The notes beneath the pieces were generated by a model. That model searched no databases. It was not told where the DNA came from and saw only the letters and a program-made list of their open reading frames with translations. The translations under genes were made by a program, and so were the position numbers. A stretch of DNA of 64,000 nt from Krasilnikovia cinnamomea (GTDB lineage Bacteria > Actinomycetota > Actinomycetes > Mycobacteriales > Micromonosporaceae), in NCBI RefSeq assembly GCF_004217545.1, contig NZ_SHKY01000001.1, positions 4,836,001 to 4,900,000 on the forward strand, read 5' to 3'. Of the stretch, positions 52,867 to 61,252 are shown piece after piece; positions within the stretch are counted from its first letter, which is position 1, and each line of letters opens with the position of its first letter.

Positions 52867-54027
52867 TCAGCTCGTCGCGGGGCCGGTGGCAGGAGCCACC
52901 GGCCCCGCACCGTCCATTCGGGACCACTGTTCCGACTGCGGCCGGTGGATCGGCAGCCATCGGGCGGCCATGAGCGCGGTCGCCAGCAGCGGCGCCGCGC
53001 AGCCTGCGACCAGGACCGACATCGGTGCGACCGCACCGCCCGCACCCACCCCGGCGTAGATCAGCACGGCGCACACCTCGGCCGCGACCCCGCTCACCGA
53101 CAGCACCGTCGCCCGCGTCCGGCTGCCGATGACCTCCTGCAGTCGCGTCTCGGTGACCACGATGGCGAACTGCAGCGCACCGAACGCCACCGCGATCGGC
53201 ACCATGCCCGCCAGGTGACGGCTGAGCGCACCCGCCGCCAGCAACCCGGCGGCCCCGGCCAGCACCGCCGCCAGGCGGCGCGGCGCGATCGCCGCCCACC
53301 GGCCGGCCAGCGCGCTGCCCACCGCCATGCCCAGCGCGGGTAGCGCGAACAGCAGCGGCACCAGGGCCGTCGGGGCACCGGCCGTACGGGACAACAGCGG
53401 CAGGTACTCGTCGAGCGCGGTGAACCCCGGCACCAGCGCCGCGAGGGCCACCGCCCGGGCGACGAAGCGGCTGCCGCGTACCTCCCGCAGGCCCGTGGCC
53501 AGCGTGGCGGCGTACCCGCGCAGGCCGCCGAACTCGTCCGACGATTCCCGGCGCGGAGTCTCCGGGAACCCGAGGGCGAGGAACCCGCCCACCACCGGCA
53601 CGGCGACGCTCAGCGCCCCGACCAGCGGGTAGCCACCGACGGCGTACGCCGGGGCGGCCAGCGTGGTGGCCGCGAGCATGGCCAGGATCCCGACCGTGCC
53701 ACCGCGGCCTGTGACCCGGGCGTACGCGTCGGCGGCGCCCACCTCGGCCAGCTCGTCGTAGACGAGCGCCTCCAGGGTGCCGGACTGCATCGCCCCGCCC
53801 ACGCCCCACAACACGAAACCCAGGGCGAAGCCGGGATAGGTAGGCCACAGCGTCCAGGTGGCGTACGCCGCGGCGACCAGGAAGGAGCCGAGCGCGTACA
53901 GGCGGCGGCGCGACCAGGCGTCCGCCCAGGCGCCGGACGGAACCTCACAGACGAAAGACACCACCGACCAGATCACGAACAACGACGAGATCTGGGCCGT
54001 GGACAGCCCGGCGTCGGCGAACAGCAA
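52867..54027 (-). CDS. MFS transporter with unclear or broken 5' end
   Basis: From TTG 54027 this is a 386-residue, about eleven-helix major facilitator. Loop 2-3 has the family motif GAWADAWSRRRLYALG. In-frame codons continue upstream (RRLYAVRGCEEGILFYPLYA) and supply the missing half of helix 1. Then TGA (54121-54123) interrupts, and nine codons further up an ATG (54150) opens the same frame. No ATG or GTG lies between. So either a rare CTG/ATC start is used (GAGGAGGGC precedes an ATC at 54051) or a nonsense mutation has hit the gene. The substrate is unknown. Confidence 0.7.
   Translation of the reverse strand: MLFADAGLSTAQISSLFVIWSVVSFVCEVPSGAWADAWSRRRLYALGSFLVAAAYATWTLWPTYPGFALGFVLWGVGGAMQSGTLEALVYDELAEVGAADAYARVTGRGGTVGILAMLAATTLAAPAYAVGGYPLVGALSVAVPVVGGFLALGFPETPRRESSDEFGGLRGYAATLATGLREVRGSRFVARAVALAALVPGFTALDEYLPLLSRTAGAPTALVPLLFALPALGMAVGSALAGRWAAIAPRRLAAVLAGAAGLLAAGALSRHLAGMVPIAVAFGALQFAIVVTETRLQEVIGSRTRATVLSVSGVAAEVCAVLIYAGVGAGGAVAPMSVLVAGCAAPLLATALMAARWLPIHRPQSEQWSRMDGAGPVAPATGPATS
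52877..52908. terminator. Strong hairpin between dusB and the MFS gene
   Basis: GCGGGGCCGGTGGC (52877-52890) pairs perfectly with GCCACCGGCCCCGC (52895-52908) over a 4-nt loop. It lies in the last codons of the MFS gene, 90 bp past dusB, and could terminate dusB transcription. Confidence 0.6.
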
Positions 54028-54271
54028 CGCGTACAGCGGGTAGAAGAGGATGCCCTCCTCGCATCCGCGGACCGCGTACAGGCGCCGGGTCAGGCGGGGG
54101 GCGGCGCGGCCGCCCTCAGGTCAATTCGGGTGTCGCGTGGCATCGGCCATGTCGCGACCATCGCACCGCCCGGGCGGCCCCGTCAACCGGCATTCCGCCG
54201 GTGACAGGCTTTCGGGTCCGCCCGGCGCGGGACGGGCGCCATCGGTGTTCCGCCCGCCCCGGCCGGTCGGC

Positions 54272-54643
54272 TCACACGTCGAGCTCCGCCTCGATGCGCC
54301 GGAGCTGGTGGCGCGACATCGCCAGGTTCGCGCGGTCCCGGCGCAGGGCGACGTACAGGAACAGGCCCTTGCCGCCGCGACCCGTCAGCGGCCGGATCAT
54401 GTGGTACTGCGTGTCCAGCGTGATCAGGATGTCCTCGATCTTCTCGGAGAGGTTGAGCATCTCCATCGCGCGCAGCTTGGCGCGTACCACGTCCGTGTTG
54501 CCCGCGGCGGCGACCGTCAGGTCGAGGTCCTTGCCGCCACCGAGCGTTCCCAGCGCCATGCCGCTGGTGTGATCCACCAGGGCGACGCCGATGGTGCCGT
54601 CGATCTCCATGATCTCTTTGAGTGCGGTGTCCATGTCAGCCAC
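54272..54643 (-). CDS. Roadblock/LC7 domain protein A
   Basis: A 123-residue single-domain Roadblock/LC7 protein: EIMEIDGTIGVALVDHTSGMALGTLGG, then AKLRAMEMLNLSEKIEDILITLDTQYHMIRPL and FLYVALRRDRANLAMSRHQLRRIE. The MEIDGTIGVALVD segment is a Roadblock beta-alpha start. Such domains dimerise and bind small GTPases or act in MglB-like complexes. No GTPase gene is adjacent. It is last of four clustered minus-strand genes. The 54028-54271 gap holds only the MFS 5' region. Confidence 0.85.
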   Translation of the reverse strand: MADMDTALKEIMEIDGTIGVALVDHTSGMALGTLGGGKDLDLTVAAAGNTDVVRAKLRAMEMLNLSEKIEDILITLDTQYHMIRPLTGRGGKGLFLYVALRRDRANLAMSRHQLRRIEAELDV

Positions 54644-54731
54644 GGTGTCTACCTCCGTCAGGGATGGAACGGCCCGCCGGTCCTTGTGCCGGACGGCGCC
54701 GGGTGATGTGGGTACGGAACGTCGCGGGGTG

Positions 54732-55355
54732 TCATCGGGCTCCGCGGCCGCGGATGCCCCGCAGCGCGGCCATCGGAGTACGCCGGGCCAGCGGCGCCGG
54801 CGCGGCGGCCGGCTCCACGGACTCTGGCCCGGCCGGTTCCGCGTTTGCGGCGCGGTGGTCCGGCCCGGCCGGGGAGCGGTCGGCCGTGCCGGTCGGGGCG
54901 TGGTGGTCGGGCCAGGCCGGGGGGCGGTCGTTCGGTCCGGCCTGGGCCGGGATCCGGGGGACGGGTGCCGGGACCTGCTGGCCGGTGAGCGCCGGCGGTT
55001 CCCGGTCGAGCAGGCGCACCAGGCGCCGCACGCAGCGGCGGGCCTCCAGGTGCACCCTGGCGAGGTTTGCGTCGCCGGAGGTGACGAGCGTGAGCAGGGC
55101 CTGCGGCCCGGCCGCGTACGAGGTCAGGTAGCCGCCGTCGCACTCCACCACGCACTCGCGCAGTGCACCGTGATCGACCGCCTGCGCGAAGCGGCGGGCG
55201 AGTGCGAGGTGCGCGGCGGCCAGGGCGGCGAGGGCGTCCGGCTCGATACCTCGCGCGTCGTGTGCCACGACCAGGCCGTCGACGGTGGCCAGCACGCTGG
55301 CGCGCAGTTCCGGCATCCTGGCCCGCAGGCTGCCGAGTTCCGTAAGGACTGTCAT
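54732..55355 (-). CDS. Roadblock/LC7 domain protein B with Pro-rich tail
   Basis: A 207-residue protein. The N-terminal 120 residues are a Roadblock/LC7 domain (LRASVLATVDGLVVAHDARGIEPDALAALAAAHLALARRF...ECDGGYLTSYAAGPQALLTLV...ARVHLEARRCVRRLV). The rest is a proline- and alanine-rich tail with a basic end (RGIRGRGAR). It sits between the DUF4388 gene and Roadblock A. Confidence 0.82.
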   Translation of the reverse strand: MTVLTELGSLRARMPELRASVLATVDGLVVAHDARGIEPDALAALAAAHLALARRFAQAVDHGALRECVVECDGGYLTSYAAGPQALLTLVTSGDANLARVHLEARRCVRRLVRLLDREPPALTGQQVPAPVPRIPAQAGPNDRPPAWPDHHAPTGTADRSPAGPDHRAANAEPAGPESVEPAAAPAPLARRTPMAALRGIRGRGAR

Positions 55356-55383
55356 CCGCTATGGCTCCCTCCGGGCGCGCGCG

Positions 55384-56529
55384 TCATCGCAGGGCCCTCA
55401 GCGCGCTGCGGATCCGTTTCAGCAGGACTTCGTCGGCGCCCGTGGGCTCCAGCACGGCGGGCCCGCCGAGCTCGGCGGGGAGCCGGGCGCCGGGCTCCCG
55501 GCGCGCCAGCTCCGGCGGCGGCAACCGCGCGCCGTCCCCGGGCGGGCGCATCCCGCGTACCGCGGCGGCCGGGATGGTCACGGTCGGGTGGTCGTCGGCC
55601 ACCGGACCGGCCGGCTGGTTGTCCGGCACGACACCGGTCAGGTGGCCGTCCGGCACGGCGGTGCTCGGGTGGTCGGCCAAGGCAGGGGCGCTCGGGTGGT
55701 CAGCCAAGGCAGCGGCGCTCGGGTGGTCGGCCCGGGCGGGAAGGCTCGGGTGGTCGGCCCCGGCGGCGGCGATCGGGCGGCTGGCGTTCACGGCGGCGCC
55801 CCGCACGGGGGGCAGCCGGACGAACTCCGGGCGCCCCGCCGGGCGTTCGGGCGGCTGGGGCACCTCCAGCAGGCCGAGGGCGCCGAGCCGGCGCAGCTCC
55901 TGGACGGTCGCGTAGCCGGCCCGGCCGAGCAGTTGGGCCAGGTCCGCCGGGGTGCGCTGGCCGTCGGCGTGCACGATCAGCTCCCACTGCGTCGCGGTCA
56001 GCCAGACGCGCTCGACCGGGAGGCGCGCCGCCAGGGTCACCGGGGCCGAGTCCAGCTGCGGATGCGGGAAGATCTCGTCGAGCAGCCGTTGCCGGCGCTG
56101 GGATTCGTGATCCACCGCGCCCGCGTCGATCCAGAGCACCGCGCCCAGCCAATGCGCCTGCCCGGCCACGAAGTCCGCCCCGTTCGCCACCGGGCCCAGC
56201 GCGAAGTAGGCCGCGTCGTACGTCGCCCCGTGCACGCACAGCTCCAACTCGCCCCGGGTGAGATGACCCTGGTCGAGCAGCAGTTGTCCCACCCGGCCCT
56301 GCGCGGTGCCGAGGTCCAGCGCGGCCTGCCAGGTGCGCGCCGCGAGCCGCCCGGAGGCGGTCAGCAGCTCGCCCACCCCGGGCGCGGCCGGCGACTCGGC
56401 GTACGTGACGAAGCCGTCGGTCAGGTAGAGGGTGCCCCCCGGACGGCCCGTCACGACCAGCGCGCCGGTCCACCGCTCGGCGGCGGCCGTCCGCAGCAGC
56501 CGTCCGGGCGCTGCGGTGTCGGCGATCAC
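55384..56529 (-). CDS. DUF4388 (PATAN-like) protein with winged-helix and 9-residue repeats
   Basis: A 381-residue protein. A DUF4388-type module (GRLLRTAAAERWTGALVVTGRPGGTLYLTDGFVTYAESP, LGTAQGRVGQLLLDQGHLTRGELELCVHGATYDAAYFAL) covers about residues 8-140. A winged-helix-like segment (ATQWELIVHADGQRTPADLAQLLGRAGYATVQELRRLGALGLL) lies at about 180-225. Then comes a low-complexity tail with ADHPSxxxx repeats. DUF4388 proteins accompany Roadblock/GTPase signalling in bacteria. GTG 56529 follows AGGAG at 5 nt. Confidence 0.78.
   Translation of the reverse strand: MIADTAAPGRLLRTAAAERWTGALVVTGRPGGTLYLTDGFVTYAESPAAPGVGELLTASGRLAARTWQAALDLGTAQGRVGQLLLDQGHLTRGELELCVHGATYDAAYFALGPVANGADFVAGQAHWLGAVLWIDAGAVDHESQRRQRLLDEIFPHPQLDSAPVTLAARLPVERVWLTATQWELIVHADGQRTPADLAQLLGRAGYATVQELRRLGALGLLEVPQPPERPAGRPEFVRLPPVRGAAVNASRPIAAAGADHPSLPARADHPSAAALADHPSAPALADHPSTAVPDGHLTGVVPDNQPAGPVADDHPTVTIPAAAVRGMRPPGDGARLPPPELARREPGARLPAELGGPAVLEPTGADEVLLKRIRSALRALR
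55661..55768 (-). repeat. 27-bp coding tandem repeats in the DUF4388 gene
   Basis: Four 27-bp units encode nine-residue repeats beginning ADHPS (ADHPSLPAR, ADHPSAAAL, ADHPSAPAL, ADHPSTAVP). The shared DNA core is CTCGGGTGGTC on the plus strand. Confidence 0.75.
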
Positions 56530-56585
56530 GGTCACTCCTGTCCGGGGTCTCGTCGGGCTAGTCGTCGCGAGTGCGGCCGCCGCGC

Positions 56586-56966
56586 TCAGGTGGCGACCAG
56601 GTCGTAGGCGAGCCGTTGCATCCGCCGCCGCGCCACCGCGAGGTTGCCGTGCAGCCGGTCCAGCCACACGTACAGCACGAGGCGGCTGTCGAAGTCGGTC
56701 TGCACCGGGCACAGCAGGTGGTAACCCACGGCGGTGGTGATGATCAGGTCTTCCAGCAGGTCGTTGGGTACGGCGGAGACGAACAGCGACCGGCTGTTCG
56801 CCGCCTGCAGCACCTCGGCCGTGCCCGCCGCCGTGGCGTGATGATCGGAGTTGGGTGCCGCGCCGGTGGTGGCGACCGGAAACCCGGTGGTGTAGTCGAC
56901 GATGCCGGCACCGATCGCGCCCGGAATCGCCATGGCCTCCCGCAGACAGTTGTCGACGCCGGGCAC
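56586..56966 (-). CDS. Roadblock/LC7 domain protein C
   Basis: A 126-residue Roadblock protein similar in layout to protein A: EAMAIPGAIGAGIVDYTTGFPVATTG, SRSLFVSAVPNDLLEDLIITTAVGYHLLCPVQ, VLYVWLDRLHGNLAVARRRMQRLA. It is first in the cluster of four; the DUF4388 start is 57 bp downstream. The upstream gap to the VOC gene (56967-57232, 266 bp) holds a divergent promoter region but no gene I can support. Confidence 0.85.
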   Translation of the reverse strand: MPGVDNCLREAMAIPGAIGAGIVDYTTGFPVATTGAAPNSDHHATAAGTAEVLQAANSRSLFVSAVPNDLLEDLIITTAVGYHLLCPVQTDFDSRLVLYVWLDRLHGNLAVARRRMQRLAYDLVAT

Positions 56967-57232
56967 ATCTCTCCTCAGCCCAGTGAGCTAGCCCCTGTGA
57001 AAGCTCCCGCCTTTCCCCTGCGCCGGCCGTTGGCGGGACGTCCGGGCGTCGCTGCCGCCCTCGGCCGTGCTCCTGCGCGGGCCATCCTCTGGCCACCCGC
57101 CGGACGCCAGTCGCACCCGCTGTGCGTCACCGGCCGTGACCGCCCGGACGGCCACCGCCGCGTCGTCTCGGCGGGCGCCGCCGGGCCGTGGCGCGTAGCA
57201 TGATCTCCACCCTTCGAGACGGGAGGAGCCGC

Positions 57233-57586
57233 ATGGGCAGCCAGTGGGAACAGGTCGTCGTGGACTCCGAGGATCCGGCGCGGCTGGCGCGCTGGTGGGC
57301 GGAGGCGCTCGGCTACCACATCGTCCACGAGGAACCGGACGAGGTGGAGATCCGCCGTACCCCGGACGCCGTGCCCGGCCTGCTCTTCCTCACCGTTCCG
57401 GAACCGAAGACGACCAAGAACCGGCTCCACCTAGACCTGATCCCCGACGACCAGGAGGCCGAGGTCGAGCGGCTCGTCGACATGGGTGCCCGGCCGGTCG
57501 ACATCGGCCAGGGCGAGACCGGCTGGGTGGTGCTGGCCGACCCGGAGGGCAACGAGTTCTGCATACTGCGAGCCCGGACGACCTAG
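57233..57586 (+). CDS. VOC-family (glyoxalase-like) protein
   Basis: A 117-residue vicinal-oxygen-chelate domain protein: WEQVVVDSEDPARLARWWAEALGYHIVHEEPDEVEIR, RLHLDLIPDDQEAEVERLVDMGAR and WVVLADPEGNEFCIL. The HLDL and EFCIL segments match the Glyoxalase_6 type common in actinobacteria. The substrate is unknown. GGGAGGAGCCGC before ATG 57233 sets the start. Confidence 0.87.
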   Translation: MGSQWEQVVVDSEDPARLARWWAEALGYHIVHEEPDEVEIRRTPDAVPGLLFLTVPEPKTTKNRLHLDLIPDDQEAEVERLVDMGARPVDIGQGETGWVVLADPEGNEFCILRARTT

Positions 57587-57589
57587 TCT
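57584..57589 (+). promoter_or_regulatory. -10 hexamer of dgt
   Basis: TAGTCT, 7 nt before GTG 57597, no Shine-Dalgarno. It overlaps the end of the VOC gene. Confidence 0.45.
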
Positions 57590-57596
57590 CGACGAC

Positions 57597-58814
57597 GTGA
57601 CCGCGGACGCCGACCGGTGGGTTCCCGAACCCGCCAAGGACAGCGGGTACGGGCGCACCCCGTTCGAGCGTGACCGTGCCCGGGTGCTGCACTCCGCCGC
57701 CTTCCGCCGCCTGGCCACGAAGACCCAGGTGCACACCGCCGGCTCCGACGACTTCCCGCGTACGCGGCTGACCCACTCGCTGGAGGTCGCGCAGATCTCC
57801 CGCGAGATGGGCGCCCGGCTGGGCTGCGACCCGGATGTCGTCGACGTCGCCGGGCTCGCCCACGATCTCGGGCACCCGCCGTTCGGCCACAACGGCGAGC
57901 AGGCCCTGGACGCGGTCGCCCAGCCCTGCGGCGGTTTCGAGGGCAACGCCCAGACGCTGCGGGTGCTCGCCCGGCTGGAGGCCAAGGTCGCCGGGGCGGG
58001 CCTCAACCTCACCCGGGCCTCGCTGGACGCGAGCTGCAAGTACCCGTGGCCCCGCAAGCCCGGCACCCGCAAGTTCGGGGTGTACGCCGACGACGCCGAG
58101 GTCTTCGCGTGGGTCCGCGCGGGCGCACCGACCGGCGAGCGTCGCTGCCTGGAGGCGCAGGTCATGGACTGGGCGGACGACGTCGCGTACTCCGTGCACG
58201 ACGTGGAGGACGGCATCCACGGCGGCTACGTGGCGCTGCGCCCGCTGCTCGACGACCCGGACGAACGCGCCGCGTTGTGCGCCGACGCCGCCGCCGCGTA
58301 CTCCGACGAGCCGACGGACGCGCTGGCGGGTGCCCTCGATCAGCTGCTGGCCGACGAGGTGGTCCGCGCGGTCGCCGACTACGACGGCGGGTTGGCCGCG
58401 CAGATCGCGCTCAAGCGGATGACCAGCGTGCTCACCGGCCGGTTCGTGGCCTCCGCGGTGGGCGCGACCACCAGCCGCTACGGCACGGCTCCGGTACGCC
58501 GCTACGCCGCCGACCTGATTGTCCCCCGTACGGTGCGTAAGCAGTGCGCCCTGCTCAAGGGCATGGCCCTGCGGTACGTGATGCGCGCCCGCGCCGCCGA
58601 GCGGTGGTACGAGCGGCAGCGCCAGATCCTGACGGAGCTGGTGGAGGTGCTGACCCGGCGCGCTCCGGAGCATCTGGACCCGATGTTCGCCCCGCTGTGG
58701 AAGGCGGCCGCCGACGATGCCGCGCGCCTGCGGGTGGTGATCGATCAGGTGGCGTCACTGACCGATCACGGCGCGGTGGCGTGGCACCGGACCCTCGTGG
58801 CGGATGCGGGGTGA
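57597..58814 (+). CDS. dgt: Deoxyguanosinetriphosphate triphosphohydrolase (dGTPase-like)
   Basis: A 405-residue HD-domain enzyme releasing triphosphate from dNTPs. The metal site is RTRLTHSLEVAQI (His), AGLAHDLGHPPFGHNGE (His-Asp, His) and MDWADDVAYSVHDVED (Asp). RRLATKTQV near the N terminus is the family's opening motif. It limits dGTP pools. It precedes dnaG by 19 bp, the usual actinobacterial order. Confidence 0.95.
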   Translation: MTADADRWVPEPAKDSGYGRTPFERDRARVLHSAAFRRLATKTQVHTAGSDDFPRTRLTHSLEVAQISREMGARLGCDPDVVDVAGLAHDLGHPPFGHNGEQALDAVAQPCGGFEGNAQTLRVLARLEAKVAGAGLNLTRASLDASCKYPWPRKPGTRKFGVYADDAEVFAWVRAGAPTGERRCLEAQVMDWADDVAYSVHDVEDGIHGGYVALRPLLDDPDERAALCADAAAAYSDEPTDALAGALDQLLADEVVRAVADYDGGLAAQIALKRMTSVLTGRFVASAVGATTSRYGTAPVRRYAADLIVPRTVRKQCALLKGMALRYVMRARAAERWYERQRQILTELVEVLTRRAPEHLDPMFAPLWKAAADDAARLRVVIDQVASLTDHGAVAWHRTLVADAG

Positions 58815-58833
58815 CGCAGGGCAGGATGTACCG

Positions 58834-60684
58834 GTGGCCAGGGTCAGGGATGAGGACATCGCGCTGGTCCGCGACCGTACCTCGATCGCCGAGGTGATCA
58901 GCGAGACGGTCACGCTGCGCTCGGCGGGTGGCGGCAATCTCAAGGGCCTGTGCCCGTTCCACGACGAGAAGACCCCGTCGTTCACAGTCTCGCCTGCCCG
59001 AAATGTCTACTTTTGCCATGGCTGCGGTGCGGGCGGCGACGCCATCAAGTTCCTCATGGACGCCGAGCACCTGACGTTCATCGAGTCGGTGGAACGCCTC
59101 GCCGGCAAGGCGGGCCTGCAGCTGCGCTACGAGGAGACCGGCCGTACCCAAACCGGCCCCCGCCCGGCCGCGGGCCAGAAGCAGCGCCTGGTCGCGGCGC
59201 ATGCCGCCGCGGCCGACTTCTACCGCGAGCAGCTCACCACCCCGGCCGCCCGGGTGGCCCGCGAATTCCTCGCCCAGCGCGGCTTCGGCCGCGACGCCGC
59301 GCAGAACTACGGCTGCGGTTTCGCCCCCGAGGGCTGGGACAACCTGACCAGGCACCTGCGCCAGCAGGGCTTCACCGCCGACGAGCTGACCACGGCGGGG
59401 CTGGCGAAGCCGGCCCGCTCCGGCTCGCTGATCGACCGCTTCCGGCGCCGCCTGATCTGGCCCATCCGAGACCTGACCGGCGACGTCATCGGGTTCGGGG
59501 CGCGCAAGCTGTTCGAGGATGACGACGGCCCGAAATACCTGAACACGCCCGAGACGCCGCTGTACAAGAAGTCCCATGTGCTCTACGGCATCGACCACGC
59601 GAAACGCGAGATCGCCCGGCAGGGCCGCGCCGTGATCGTGGAGGGCTACACCGACGTGATGGCCTGCCACGAGGCCGGGGTGCCGACCGCCGTGGCGACC
59701 TGCGGCACCGCGTTCGGCGCGGACCACATCGGCGTGCTGCGCCGGCTGCTGATGGACAGCGACAGCTTCGCCGGCGAGATCATCTTCACCTTCGACGGGG
59801 ACGCGGCCGGGCAGAAGGCGGCGCTGCGGGCGTTCGAGGAGGATCAGCGCTTCGTCGGCCGTACCTTCATCGCGGTCAGCCCGGACAACATGGACCCGTG
59901 CGAGCTGCGCCTGGCCAAGGGCGACCTGGCCGTGCGCGACCTCGTCGCGCGGCGCGAGCCGCTGGTGGACTTCGCGCTGCGGCAGGTGCTGTCCCGCTTC
60001 GACCTGGACACCGTCGAGGGCCGGGTGGAGGCGATGCGGAAGGCCGCGCCGCTGGTCGCGAAGATCAAAGACCGGGAGAAGCGACCCGAGTACGCGCGCA
60101 AGCTCGCCGGCGATCTCGGCATGGACGTCGAGCCGGTGCAGCGGGCCGTGGCCGCCGCGGCGGGCGGCGAGTCGCCCGCCCCGTCGCCGCGGATCCCGGC
60201 GCAGCCCGCCGACAGCCCGCAACGGCTGGTGGAGCGGGAGGCGCTGAAGCTGGCCCTGCAGGTGCCGGTGCTGGCCGGGCCGATGTTCGACGCGCTGGGC
60301 CCGGAGACCTACGGCCACCCGGTGTTCCAGGCCGTGCGCATCGCCATCGCGGAAGCGGGCGGCACGGCCGCGGCCACCGGCGGCGCGGTCTGGATCGAGG
60401 CGGTCCGGGACGCCTGCGCGGACCTGGGCGGCAAGGCGCTGGTCGGCGAGCTGGCGGTGGAACCGCTGCACGTCGACGGCGAGCCCGACCCCCGGTACGT
60501 GCAGGTCACGCTGGCCCGGCTGCAGGTCGGCGCGGTGACCACCCGGATCCGGGATCTGAAGTCCAAGGTGCAGCGGGTCAACCCGGTGGCACACAAGGAC
60601 GAGTACCTGGCGCTGGCCGGAGAACTCTTCTCGCTGGAACAACACGCACGCGCACTACGCGAACAGGCGGCAGGTGGACTGTGA
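58834..60684 (+). CDS. dnaG: DNA primase
   Basis: A 616-residue primase. The CHC2 zinc finger is CPFHDEKTPSF...CHGCG (residues about 39-66). The TOPRIM core contains VIVEGYTDVMACHEAG and FDGDAAGQKAA (metal-binding Asp). The C-terminal helical DnaB-interaction domain follows. It makes RNA primers for replication. GTG 58834 is supported by the length of relatives (VRDEDIALVRDRTSIAEVI start). It is followed by an overlapping gene (GTGA). Confidence 0.97.
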   Translation: MARVRDEDIALVRDRTSIAEVISETVTLRSAGGGNLKGLCPFHDEKTPSFTVSPARNVYFCHGCGAGGDAIKFLMDAEHLTFIESVERLAGKAGLQLRYEETGRTQTGPRPAAGQKQRLVAAHAAAADFYREQLTTPAARVAREFLAQRGFGRDAAQNYGCGFAPEGWDNLTRHLRQQGFTADELTTAGLAKPARSGSLIDRFRRRLIWPIRDLTGDVIGFGARKLFEDDDGPKYLNTPETPLYKKSHVLYGIDHAKREIARQGRAVIVEGYTDVMACHEAGVPTAVATCGTAFGADHIGVLRRLLMDSDSFAGEIIFTFDGDAAGQKAALRAFEEDQRFVGRTFIAVSPDNMDPCELRLAKGDLAVRDLVARREPLVDFALRQVLSRFDLDTVEGRVEAMRKAAPLVAKIKDREKRPEYARKLAGDLGMDVEPVQRAVAAAAGGESPAPSPRIPAQPADSPQRLVEREALKLALQVPVLAGPMFDALGPETYGHPVFQAVRIAIAEAGGTAAATGGAVWIEAVRDACADLGGKALVGELAVEPLHVDGEPDPRYVQVTLARLQVGAVTTRIRDLKSKVQRVNPVAHKDEYLALAGELFSLEQHARALREQAAGGL

Positions 60685-61211
60685 AGCTGCTACGACGACG
60701 CCCCAAACTGCCCGCGGCCTCCCGGCCCGCCCTGCACCCCGACGAGCGCGTGCTCGCCTGGGCGTACGTGGGCCCGGAGCCGGGCGGCCCGGTGGTGGTG
60801 GCGACGAACCAGGGGCTGTGGCTGCCCGAGCGGGCCCGGCTCGGCTGGCACGAGATCCACAAGGCGGCGTGGTCCGGGCGGGAGCTGCGGATCACCCCGG
60901 CCGACGTCGCCGAGCAGCGCGACGGCTACAAGGTGCTGGTGGACGGGCCGATCGTGACGTGCCTGCTGCTGGAGCCGGGGGAGCTGCCCGATCAGGTACG
61001 CGCCCGGGTGACCCGGTCGGTGGCGTACACCGCGCACCACGCGTTGTCGCCCGGCGGGGTGCGGGTGGTGGGCCGGCGGGTCAGCGGCGTCGACGGCCTG
61101 AGCTGGGCCGTCCGCTACGACTCCGGCACCCCCGTGGACGCGGAACCGGTGATCGAGCTGACCGATGAGCTGGTCGGCGTCGCGCGGGAGGCGACCGCCC
61201 CGCCGGCGTGA
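60681..61211 (+). CDS. Conserved hypothetical protein downstream of dnaG
   Basis: A 176-residue basic-to-neutral protein: KLLRRRPKLPAASRPALHPDERVLAWAYV, then VVVATNQGLWLPERARLGWHEIHKAAWSGRELRITPADV. This has the look of a PH-like domain fold found next to dnaG in many actinobacteria. Function is unknown. GTG overlaps the dnaG stop by 4 nt, so it is translated with the primase. Confidence 0.78.
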   Translation: MKLLRRRPKLPAASRPALHPDERVLAWAYVGPEPGGPVVVATNQGLWLPERARLGWHEIHKAAWSGRELRITPADVAEQRDGYKVLVDGPIVTCLLLEPGELPDQVRARVTRSVAYTAHHALSPGGVRVVGRRVSGVDGLSWAVRYDSGTPVDAEPVIELTDELVGVAREATAPPA

Positions 61212-61239
61212 TGCGGCGCCCGACGTCGGACCCCTTCAC

Positions 61240-61245
61240 TAGGGT
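61240..61245 (+). promoter_or_regulatory. -10 hexamer of the ABC ATPase gene
   Basis: TAGGGT, 7 nt before GTG 61253, no Shine-Dalgarno. Confidence 0.5.
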
Positions 61246-61252
61246 CAGCCGG

